Shown here piece by piece: positions 36,837 to 43,768 of a DNA stretch of 64,000 nucleotides. The position numbers and the translations under genes are program-made. Within the stretch, counting starts at the first letter, position 1, and each line of letters starts with the position of its first letter. The stretch is from Desulfitobacterium sp038181555 (GTDB taxonomy: Bacteria; Bacillota; Desulfitobacteriia; Desulfitobacteriales; Desulfitobacteriaceae). Below the pieces are notes generated by a model. That model had not been told where the DNA came from. It saw nothing but the letters and a program-made list of their open reading frames with translations, and ran no database searches. The DNA is taken from the NCBI RefSeq assembly GCF_038181555.1, contig NZ_JBBWUA010000004.1:194795-258794 (forward strand), in the 5' to 3' direction.

Positions 36837-37220
36837 ATGAAATCTGAGGGTAAACGTAAAAAAGGTGACTTTATTATTATTCTTGTGGTGCTCTTAGTGG
36901 GGATTGGCGCAACCCTTCCGTGGCTATGGAATAAGGTTAATCCAAGTAAGCCAGCGGATGAACGAATTGCAGTGATTACAAGAGGCGGCAAAGAAATGGC
37001 CAGAGTCGATCTGAGCGATGTGCAAGAATCTCAGCGTTTTCATTATGAAGATGGTATTGAGGTGACGATTTTAGCCGAAGACGGCACAATTAAATTCGAA
37101 CAAGCAGGCTGCCCCGATCAGATCTGTGTTAAAACCGGCACTTTGACGAAGAAGGGTGATATAGCCGTTTGCTTACCGTCTGAGACGATCGTAGTTATTG
37201 AAGGTGATAAATATGAATAG
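36837..37220 (+). CDS. NusG domain II protein (EetA-like)
   Basis: A 127-residue membrane-anchored protein. One N-terminal transmembrane segment (about 10-30) is followed by an extracytoplasmic NusG-II/DUF1312 domain with conserved GCPDQICVKTG near residue 101. Such proteins sit beside Gx-type transporters and ApbE in flavin-based electron transfer loci (EetA in Listeria, by recollection). ATG 36837 follows TTGGAG; the longer frame from 36804 has no ribosome site. It overlaps the next gene by 8 bases. Confidence 0.85.
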   Translation: MKSEGKRKKGDFIIILVVLLVGIGATLPWLWNKVNPSKPADERIAVITRGGKEMARVDLSDVQESQRFHYEDGIEVTILAEDGTIKFEQAGCPDQICVKTGTLTKKGDIAVCLPSETIVVIEGDKYE

Positions 37221-37815
37221 AAATAAGCGCTTTGCGATTATTATCATCTTAGTCACCAATGCTATTATCATTTCTTTCCTCGAATCCTTCATTCCTGTAC
37301 CTATTCCTGTACCGGGAATTAAGCTCGGCTTAGGCAATATCATCACCATGATAGCCATTGCCTTTTTGGGTTTTAAAGATGTTTTGTTTATCGTGGCCGT
37401 ACGATGCTTTGTGGTAGCGATCCTGACACGGGGCGTAATGATGCTCGCTTTTAGTTTAAGCGGCGGTATCTTAAGCGCCATAGTCATGTGGGCCTTGTAT
37501 AAGAAGCTGTCGAAATATTTTAGCATCAAAGGAATCAGTATTGCCGGAGCGATTGTTCATAACATAACCCAGATTACTGTGGCTTCATTCCTTCTCGGCC
37601 AGCTTGTGGTTCTTTATTACCTGCCAATTTTGTTGGTTTCAGCCGTTGTGACCGGTTTAATCACCGGAAGTATCGGTGAATTAGCTATTAACGAAGTAAG
37701 AAAAAAGAACATTTTTGAGAAGACTCATCATCAAGAGGATGTAGAGAATCAAGTCTGTTCTCAAGCTGAAGAGGCCAGAGCAGAAGGGGATCAGGATGAG
37801 GGATTCGAGAAGTGA
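37213..37815 (+). CDS. Gx transporter-family membrane protein (EetB-like)
   Basis: A 200-residue integral membrane protein with about five helices and the ECF S-component-like N-terminus FLESFIPVPIPVPGIKLG. Family members are often misnamed heptaprenyl diphosphate synthase component I. The C-terminal ~30 residues are polar and acidic. ATG 37213 follows GAAGGTG. Position between the NusG-II gene and an ECF-T-like gene supports a flavin or quinone related role at the membrane. Confidence 0.82.
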   Translation: MNRNKRFAIIIILVTNAIIISFLESFIPVPIPVPGIKLGLGNIITMIAIAFLGFKDVLFIVAVRCFVVAILTRGVMMLAFSLSGGILSAIVMWALYKKLSKYFSIKGISIAGAIVHNITQITVASFLLGQLVVLYYLPILLVSAVVTGLITGSIGELAINEVRKKNIFEKTHHQEDVENQVCSQAEEARAEGDQDEGFEK

Positions 37816-37848
37816 TATTGATGCAGTGGGGAAAAGGATTTGAACTTG

Positions 37849-38619
37849 ATGAACAGTGAAGGTGCAAATAAAGCTGAAAGCACACAGATCGATGGGGTAA
37901 TCAAATTAATCCTGGCGATTCTGCTTATGGTTATGCCCTTTTACTTTCAAAACGCTTTTAGTTTTGCGTTGTTGGGCTTTTATATGATCCTTATCACGTG
38001 GATCCTTAGGGTCAATTTGCGAACCTTGATGCTTAGTGGGGCATCCTTCGCGATTATCGTCTTGGTTCCATATTTATTTGGCCTCGTGATGAATGCAATT
38101 TTCTATTACTTTTTTAAGAACCCTTTGTTTGCCTATCAAGGGTCAAGTGCTATCTTTCTTAGACTATTTAAGCTCTTTGTTATTTGGTATATCAGTATTC
38201 TTTACTTCCATACGACGCCGATGAAAACGTTTATTGGGATGTTGGACCGATTTTTCTATCCTTTAAAGAGGCTTGGTCTCCCGACCTCAGACTATCTGAA
38301 GGTGATTATGTGTATCGTAGTCCAGCTTAAGGAAACAGGCACAGAAGTAAAAAAGAGCTTAGGAGAAAAGATGCGTGCGGTGGTCGGGGAAGAAAAGCGG
38401 AAATTGAAGATCAATGTGAAGGGGATATCCCAGATTATCGTGACATTAATTGTGGACTCTTTTGAAAAGATCGATAAGATCCAAGAATATGTTGAAACAG
38501 TTCGCCCAGAAGATTTATATGATTACCACTTTAAATTCACCTGGAAGGATGGAGTAGCTATTTTAAGTTTCCTTATCTTAGTAGCTCTAATCTGGATAGC
38601 CGAAAAAGGCATGCTGTAG
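37849..38619 (+). CDS. ECF transporter T-component-like protein (FmnA-like)
   Basis: A ~256-residue membrane protein with about six helices and a cytoplasmic coupling-helix region (FYPLKRLGLPTSDYLKVI; VKKSLGEKMRAVVGEEKRK) like the CbiQ/EcfT family. In Listeria an ECF-type protein (FmnA) helps provide FAD to FmnB. No EcfA ATPase is in the window, so it would need a shared one. The start is uncertain: TTG 37840 or 37846, or ATG 37849. Confidence 0.75.
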   Translation: MNSEGANKAESTQIDGVIKLILAILLMVMPFYFQNAFSFALLGFYMILITWILRVNLRTLMLSGASFAIIVLVPYLFGLVMNAIFYYFFKNPLFAYQGSSAIFLRLFKLFVIWYISILYFHTTPMKTFIGMLDRFFYPLKRLGLPTSDYLKVIMCIVVQLKETGTEVKKSLGEKMRAVVGEEKRKLKINVKGISQIIVTLIVDSFEKIDKIQEYVETVRPEDLYDYHFKFTWKDGVAILSFLILVALIWIAEKGML

Positions 38620-38662
38620 ATCAATGCTTTGCTACAGCAGATAAATACTGTTTGTTCGATTG

Positions 38663-38698
38663 CGGGTAATAGTTCGACTTAGGTAGAATTATTGCCCG
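38663..38698 (+). terminator. Hairpin downstream of the ECF-T-like gene
   Basis: CGGGTAAT (38663-38670) pairs with ATTGCCCG (38691-38698) with one wobble and some extension inside. There is no long T-run, so termination is uncertain. Confidence 0.45.
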
Positions 38699-38822
38699 TG
38701 TTCTCTATTAATGTAAGCTTTTTCCTTGGACATCATTTTCCCTCAGGATTCATCGTAAAGCGAGGTCTCTAAGAACGTTAAAACATGGTAAAAAATTAAT
38801 TAAAAGAATTCTAAATTTTGTA

Positions 38823-38851
38823 TTGACAGGGGTAACCCTTTCTGCTAAAGT
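38823..38851 (+). promoter_or_regulatory. Promoter of the FMN-binding lipoprotein gene
   Basis: TTGACA (38823-38828), 17 bases, TAAAGT (38846-38851). It leaves a leader of about 205 bases before the ATG at 39064, long for a lone gene, which contains a small frame with a strong ribosome site. Confidence 0.65.
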
Positions 38852-38980
38852 CTTATTTGAGAAATGCTTGTTATAGACAAATATTGCTCAGACATGTATT
38901 GTGATTAGCATTTATTGTATGCGCAAGTTTGTGCTAAAATTCGTTTTCTCAACGATATCACAAGAATGGAAGGAGGAGCG

Positions 38981-39037
38981 ATGGCGTTTCGAATAAAGTA
39001 CATAACGCTTAATTTATGTCTTAAGAAGTTCAAATAG
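38981..39037 (+). CDS. Possible 18-residue leader peptide
   Basis: GGAAGGAGGAGCG precedes ATG; the frame reads MAFRIKYITLNLCLKKFK then TAG, 26 bases before the lipoprotein gene start. The ribosome site is among the strongest in the region, which is the only support. It could be a translated leader or a chance frame. Confidence 0.4.
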   Translation: MAFRIKYITLNLCLKKFK

Positions 39038-39063
39038 GGTGCTAAATTAGGAGGAGTAAGGAA

Positions 39064-39969
39064 ATGAAAAAAATTAAATCTTTGGTAACAGTTATGACTT
39101 TAGGAGCTGTACTCGTTTTAAGTGGTTGCGGTAGCCAATCTACACCAGCAGCTACAGCTGTTGATCCTGCCAAAAACGAGCCAGCAAAAACCGAGCCTGC
39201 AAAAACTGAAACAGCTCAAGGAAAATATAAAGATGGCGTTTACTATGCTGAAGCACCAATGTACGGTAAAGACGGTTGGAAATATACCGCTAGCCTTACT
39301 GTAGATAAAGGGAATATCGTTGCTGCTGACTGGAATGGCCTGAATGTAAAAGGCGGCAAGGATAAAGATACGTTCTCTAAAGATGGCGAATATGGAATGA
39401 AAGAAAAAGGTAAGGCCCAAGCAGAATGGCATGAACAAGCCCAAAAAGCTGAAGAATATCTCGTGAAAACCCAGGATCCCACAAAAGTTACCTACAAGGA
39501 TGATGCAGGTCATACTGATGATATTGCTGGAGCATCCATCAAAGTTAAAGATTTCTTTGGGTTGGCTAAGACTGCTTTAGACAATGGACCAATCGCAAAA
39601 GGATCCTACAAAGATGGTGTCTATTACGCTGCTGATGAAGCTTTCACAAAAGGCTGGAAGTACATGACCAGCATCGTGGTTAAGAACGGAACCATTGCAA
39701 GTGTTGACTGGAACGGTATTCCTGAAGACGCTACTAAGGCAAACAAAGATTTCCAATCAACCAATGGAGAGTATAAACTTGCTCCTGGAAACCAAGGTGA
39801 GTGGGCAGTTCAAGCTCAAAAAGCTGAAGCTCATCTCTTAAAAACTCAAGATCCCACTAAGATCACCTTAAAAGATGATGCAGGACACTCCGATGATATC
39901 GCTGGAGTATCTGTAACAGTGGGTGAATTCTTCAAACTGGCTCAAAAAGCCCTTGAAGGTGCTAAATAA
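39064..39969 (+). CDS. Two-domain FMN-binding lipoprotein (PplA-like)
   Basis: A 301-residue lipoprotein with lipobox LVLSGC (Cys22) and a Pro/Lys/Glu-rich linker to about residue 52. Two homologous domains follow (about 53-175 and 180-300). Each has DGVYYA, GWKY, DWNG, GEY, QAQKAE..L.KTQDPTK.T and KDDAGH.DDIAG. The ApbE acceptor-type motif appears as DDIAGAS (Ser158) and DDIAGVS (Ser283), with Ser where Thr is usual. In Listeria PplA carries covalent flavin and passes electrons outside the cell. RBS AGGAGGAGTAAGG; terminator follows. Confidence 0.9.
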   Translation: MKKIKSLVTVMTLGAVLVLSGCGSQSTPAATAVDPAKNEPAKTEPAKTETAQGKYKDGVYYAEAPMYGKDGWKYTASLTVDKGNIVAADWNGLNVKGGKDKDTFSKDGEYGMKEKGKAQAEWHEQAQKAEEYLVKTQDPTKVTYKDDAGHTDDIAGASIKVKDFFGLAKTALDNGPIAKGSYKDGVYYAADEAFTKGWKYMTSIVVKNGTIASVDWNGIPEDATKANKDFQSTNGEYKLAPGNQGEWAVQAQKAEAHLLKTQDPTKITLKDDAGHSDDIAGVSVTVGEFFKLAQKALEGAK

Positions 39970-39989
39970 TTTGAATTAGAAACTTATTT

Positions 39990-40021
39990 AATGAAGAAGC
40001 GGTTCCGACTGCTTCTTCATT
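39990..40021 (+). terminator. Terminator of the FMN-binding lipoprotein gene
   Basis: AATGAAGAAGC and GCTTCTTCATT are perfectly complementary around a 10-base loop, followed by TTATTTC. Confidence 0.85.
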
Positions 40022-40128
40022 TTATTTCTCATACGCCAACCTGCTCTCTACATTCGGCCTTTTTTGTACTATAATGAAGCTTGATGGACTTAAAAGGTTT
40101 TCAAACCAAAGATGGGGGTTCACACAAT

Positions 40129-41226
40129 ATGCAACGTCGAAGATTTTTACCTTTGAGATCATTAGGGTTGATCCTTATGATATGTTTCAGCATGACATTC
40201 TCGCTTGTCGGTTGCTCGGACACCGAGACGAAAGTAAAGGAGATAGAGCCCGTAGCAGAAACAACCTTTTTGATGGGAACGGTAGCTAAGATTACTATCT
40301 ATGATGAAATTAAAGATAAAGAGGTTTTTCAAAGAATCTTTGATCGAATCACGGACATTGAGCGTAGGATGACTATTAACAATGAGTACCCGGAAAGTGA
40401 AATCATCCGCTTAAACGATGCTGCCGGTAAAGACTTTATTAAACTAAGCTCAGATACTTTCTTCGTATTGGAAAAAGCGAAATATTTCTCGGAATTATCC
40501 CAGGGGAAATTTGATATTACAGTAGGGCCGATTGTTAAGCTTTGGAATATTGGCTTCCCTGATGCAAGAGTGCCGGGAAAAGATGAGATTACCAAGGCTT
40601 TGCCCCTAGTCGATCATCATGAGTTGATTTTAGATAAAGAGAATTTAACAGCTAAATTGAATCAACCCGGCATGAAGTTGGATCTGGGTGCTATTGCCAA
40701 AGGCTATGCAGCAGATGAGGCGGTCAAAATCCTAAAAGAGGCTGGAATCGAGCATGCGATTGTCAACCTAGGAGGCAATGTTATCGTCATTAATAAGAAG
40801 CTCGACGGCTCTCTCTGGAGGCTGGGCTTACAGGACCCCTATGAACCCAGAGGGGATTCTATGGGTGTCGTTTTGCTAAATGATCAAACCTTGGTTTCCT
40901 CCGGTACCTATGAGCGATACCTAGAGGAGAATGGCAAGATTTATCATCACCTTCTCGATCCGGACACAGGCTATCCGGGGGATAATGGCCTCATCAGTGT
41001 TTCAATCATTACAAAAGAATCGGTTAACGCAGATGGTTTGTCTACCGGCACCTTCCTGTTAGGCTTGGATAAAGGGATGAAATTGATCGAAGAATTACCT
41101 GATACGGAGGCCGTATTTATCACTACCGATAAAAAAGTGTATGTAACGTCCGGAGTCAACGAATCTAATTTTGAAATCACGGATCCTACTTATATACTAC
41201 AGCCTAAGATCAATGCTGGTAAATAA
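40129..41226 (+). CDS. apbE: FAD:protein FMN transferase lipoprotein (ApbE), copy 2
   Basis: A 365-residue second ApbE with signal LGLILMICFSMTFSLVGC (lipobox Cys), TFLMGTVAKI, LDLGAIAKGYAADE, NLGGNV and HHLLDPDTGYPG. It resembles copy 1 in domain layout but is clearly diverged. In-frame starts at 40081/40084 exist; ATG 40129 places the signal peptide correctly and has GGGGG upstream. A TATAAT at 40070-40075 could drive it separately from the preceding gene, which ends in a terminator. Confidence 0.92.
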   Translation: MQRRRFLPLRSLGLILMICFSMTFSLVGCSDTETKVKEIEPVAETTFLMGTVAKITIYDEIKDKEVFQRIFDRITDIERRMTINNEYPESEIIRLNDAAGKDFIKLSSDTFFVLEKAKYFSELSQGKFDITVGPIVKLWNIGFPDARVPGKDEITKALPLVDHHELILDKENLTAKLNQPGMKLDLGAIAKGYAADEAVKILKEAGIEHAIVNLGGNVIVINKKLDGSLWRLGLQDPYEPRGDSMGVVLLNDQTLVSSGTYERYLEENGKIYHHLLDPDTGYPGDNGLISVSIITKESVNADGLSTGTFLLGLDKGMKLIEELPDTEAVFITTDKKVYVTSGVNESNFEITDPTYILQPKINAGK

Positions 41227-41244
41227 GAGCAAGGATCAATTAAG

Positions 41245-41278
41245 AGGGTATACCCAGATAATATGGGGATACCCTCAG
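41245..41278 (+). terminator. Terminator of apbE copy 2
   Basis: GAGGGTAT and ATACCCTC arms with an inner CCC/GGG pairing close a short hairpin 20 bases after the stop. No strong T-run follows. Confidence 0.55.
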
Positions 41279-41478
41279 CTCTTATGCTACATAAGAGGTT
41301 TGCCAACGGATGGAAAAATGTAACCGGTAATAAGTCTACTTCACCAACCGGTTCAGGCGGTGCAGTAGCAAAGGCAACACGATCGGTGGTTTCAAGGATC
41401 TTCTCTTCGAAGATCTGGAAAGAACAAAGGTTGCCAAGTAAGCTAGCCACTCCTCGTGATAAAATTTTGTAAGAAATC
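41279..41478. other. Unassigned 200-bp stretch
   Basis: Both strands have short open frames here: plus 41263-41472 (69 codons) and minus 41498-41190 (102 codons, containing FATAPPEPVGEVDLLPV). Neither has a convincing ribosome site, and the frames extend through the flanking hairpins. It may be a gene remnant; I cannot assign it. Confidence 0.3.
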
Positions 41479-41525
41479 AAGCAACGCCCTCGCTTCAAAG
41501 GAAGCTAAGGGCGTTGCTTTTTTAC
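41479..41525. terminator. Bidirectional terminator
   Basis: AAGCAACGCCCTCGCTTC pairs with GAAGCTAAGGGCGTTGCTT across an AAAG loop and is followed by TTTTTA on the plus strand. On the minus strand it lies downstream of the CoA-disulfide reductase gene. Confidence 0.8.
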
Positions 41526-41545
41526 TTTGATCGTTATTTAGATTT

Positions 41546-43297
41546 TTACGATGGTTTTACCGCCTGAGTCTCAGGGTCAATACTTCCATCAGAGTTACTT
41601 TCGCAGCAAGGATAGACACTGGCTTGAGTTTTATACCCATCTAAAGCTCTGCTTGGATCGAAGTCAAGAGCGGAATAGGTGGTATAGCCACCAGAAATGT
41701 TTTGGACACGAAATCCCTTCTGGGAGAGGAGGCGGTCTGCTATATATCCTCTTAATCCCACTTGGCAATAGACCACAATGGGTTTTTGGGGGTCTAATTC
41801 AAGGTAACGCTCGCGCAAATCGTCAACCGGAATGTTGACTGCTCCTGCGACATGTCCCCTAGCGAATTCACCTTTAGTGCGAACATCTAAGAGAAGGTGC
41901 TCTTCTTTCAATTCCTCAAGTTCCTGCCATGTCATATTATGAGCTCCTTTATTTAAGTTGTTTTGGGCCACAAAGCCAGCCATATTCACCGGGTCCTTTG
42001 CCGAGGAGAAAGGCGGGGCGTAAGCTAGTTCTAATTCAGTGAGATCATCAACTGTACCATTAAGACGAATCACGGTAGCGATCACATCGATGCGCTTATC
42101 CACGCCATCCTTACCGATTCCTTGCGCGCCTAAGATTTTGCCATCTTGATTGAAGATCAACTTCAGGGTCATGGGCGTTGCACCGGGATAGTAGGAAGCG
42201 TGAGAAGCAGGATGGATGGTGATGATCTGATAAGGAATATTGGCCCGCTGTAGGGTTCTTTCATTGGCTCCGGTACTTGCTGCGGTCATGCCAAAAATCT
42301 TGATGATGGCCGTACCTTGCGTTCCTTGATATGTTGAAGGAATGCCAGCAATATTGTCGGCAGCAATTCTTCCTTGCTTATTGGCTGGACCGGCAAGGGG
42401 GATGGCTGTTTTAGCTTTCGTAATATAGTCGACCACTTCCACAGCATCACCGACAGCATAAATCCCCCGTTTATTGGTTGCCATATGCTCATCGACAATA
42501 AGATGTCCTCTGGGTCCCATTTCCAAGCCGCTATCCTTTAGAAAGCCGGTATCGGGAGTAACACCGATGGCCAAGATGACAAGTTCTCCTTGGAGCTTTG
42601 TGGTACTGGCAAGGGTGACTTCAACTTGGTCGCCAAGCTCAGCAAAGGACTTTACACCATCATTCAAAATGAGTCGGATGCCATGGTTGACTAATTCCTT
42701 TTCTGCTAGCACCACCATATCTGAATCGAAGGGTGCGAGGATATGGGGGGCAGCTTCGACCAAGGTCACATCTAAACCTTGTTCTTTGAGGTTCTCCGCC
42801 ATTTCGACTCCCACGTACCCGCCGCCAATGACGATAGCATTCTTGACATTTTTTTGATCAACCATCTCCTTGATCGCATCTGTATCCGGAATATTGCGGA
42901 GGGTAAAGATTCTCTTGTTATCAATACCGGGGATATTCGGACGCAAGGCTTTTGCTCCGGGTGAGAGAACCATAAAATCATAATCCTCTTCATAGGTTCC
43001 TTGTGTTGCACTGTTAATGATTGCTTTTTTATTTTCGGTATCGATCCTAACCACTTCGCTATTAATGCGAACGTCAATGTTGAAGCGCGCCATCATCGAT
43101 TCAGGGGTTTGAACCATGAGGTACTCACGCTTGTTGATGGCTCCGCCAATATAGTAAGGCAATCCGCAATTGGCAAAGGATATATAACTGTCACGTTCAA
43201 AGAGGATAATTTCGGCCTCTTCATCAAGCCTTCGAAGTCTAGCTGCTGCCGAGGCTCCACCGGCTACTCCTCCAACGATAAGTACTTTTTTCTGCAT
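41546..43297 (-). CDS. CoA-disulfide reductase with rhodanese domain
   Basis: A 583-residue flavoprotein of the CoADR-Rhd type. The FAD site VGGVAGGASAAARLRR is at the N-terminus, the redox Cys44 in FANCGLPYYIGG, the NAD(P)H site VIGGGYVGVEMAENL near 150, and a dimerisation domain to about residue 455. The C-terminal rhodanese domain has LDVRTKGEFARGH and active Cys in YCQVGLRG. Relatives reduce CoA disulfide, CoA persulfide or polysulfide. A C-terminal CC pair (YPCCES) is unusual. ATG 43297 follows GGGAAGGGGAAA; it is 22 bases after the ArsR gene, in one operon. Confidence 0.93.
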   Translation of the reverse strand: MQKKVLIVGGVAGGASAAARLRRLDEEAEIILFERDSYISFANCGLPYYIGGAINKREYLMVQTPESMMARFNIDVRINSEVVRIDTENKKAIINSATQGTYEEDYDFMVLSPGAKALRPNIPGIDNKRIFTLRNIPDTDAIKEMVDQKNVKNAIVIGGGYVGVEMAENLKEQGLDVTLVEAAPHILAPFDSDMVVLAEKELVNHGIRLILNDGVKSFAELGDQVEVTLASTTKLQGELVILAIGVTPDTGFLKDSGLEMGPRGHLIVDEHMATNKRGIYAVGDAVEVVDYITKAKTAIPLAGPANKQGRIAADNIAGIPSTYQGTQGTAIIKIFGMTAASTGANERTLQRANIPYQIITIHPASHASYYPGATPMTLKLIFNQDGKILGAQGIGKDGVDKRIDVIATVIRLNGTVDDLTELELAYAPPFSSAKDPVNMAGFVAQNNLNKGAHNMTWQELEELKEEHLLLDVRTKGEFARGHVAGAVNIPVDDLRERYLELDPQKPIVVYCQVGLRGYIADRLLSQKGFRVQNISGGYTTYSALDFDPSRALDGYKTQASVYPCCESNSDGSIDPETQAVKPS

Positions 43298-43319
43298 ATT
43301 AACATTTCCCCTTCCCACT

Positions 43320-43598
43320 CTACATAAGAATCTCATCGATGAGTTTGGCTACTTTTTCATTCTTAATGGTATAGTAAACCTCAAGTCCATTTCTTTTACT
43401 TTCCACAATTCCCGCTGTCCGCAATTTTTGTAGGTGTTGAGAGATCGTGGACTGGGGAACATCGAGGCAACCCTGCATGTGAGTGACATTGCATTCGCCG
43501 CTACCTAAGATACCGTTCACGATGCAAAGTCTTATAGGATGAGCTAAGGCCTTCAGGATCTCAGCAACTTCTTCATATTTAACTAAATCTTGAGTCAA
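43320..43598 (-). CDS. ArsR-family repressor
   Basis: A 92-residue winged-helix regulator with LAHPIRLCIVNGIL, VPQSTISQHLQKLRTAGIV as recognition region, and a beta hairpin ESKRNGLEVYYTI. Cysteines at about residues 25, 36 and 44 could form a thiol or metal site, and the adjacent CoADR-rhodanese gene suggests persulfide sensing of the BigR/SqrR/CstR type, though the canonical Cys pair placement cannot be confirmed by eye. An upstream dyad at 43663-43692 is its likely operator. Confidence 0.9.
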   Translation of the reverse strand: MTQDLVKYEEVAEILKALAHPIRLCIVNGILGSGECNVTHMQGCLDVPQSTISQHLQKLRTAGIVESKRNGLEVYYTIKNEKVAKLIDEILM

Positions 43599-43662
43599 TA
43601 GAAATTCGCTCTCCCTTCATTTGATATTGATTCTAGTAGGAACCATTACTTACATCGCTAAA

Positions 43663-43692
43663 TTGTTATATTCAGATAATACGATATAACAA
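43663..43692. promoter_or_regulatory. Dyad upstream of the ArsR gene
   Basis: TTGTTATAT (43663-43671) and ATATAACAA (43684-43692) are perfect inverted repeats spaced by 12 bases. The location, 65 bases before the ArsR start and in the divergent region with pcrA, fits an autoregulatory operator. Confidence 0.6.
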
Positions 43693-43730
43693 ATTTAAAG
43701 TCAATAGCCATTCTATCAATTTGTAATGAG

Positions 43731-43739
43731 TGATATAAT
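43731..43739 (+). promoter_or_regulatory. Extended -10 promoter of pcrA
   Basis: TGA followed by TATAAT (43734-43739) forms an extended -10 element; the -35 position (TTCTAT, 43711-43716) is weak. The start point would be about 25 bases before the pcrA start. Confidence 0.55.
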
Positions 43740-43768
43740 ATTAAGTTGAATAGTGAGGTGGAGTGAAG

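Noticed and set aside
41190..41498. A 102-codon minus-strand frame and an overlapping 69-codon plus-strand frame (41263-41472)
   Set aside because: They cross terminator hairpins and the end of the apbE copy 2 gene, and lack ribosome sites. Kept only as an unassigned stretch.
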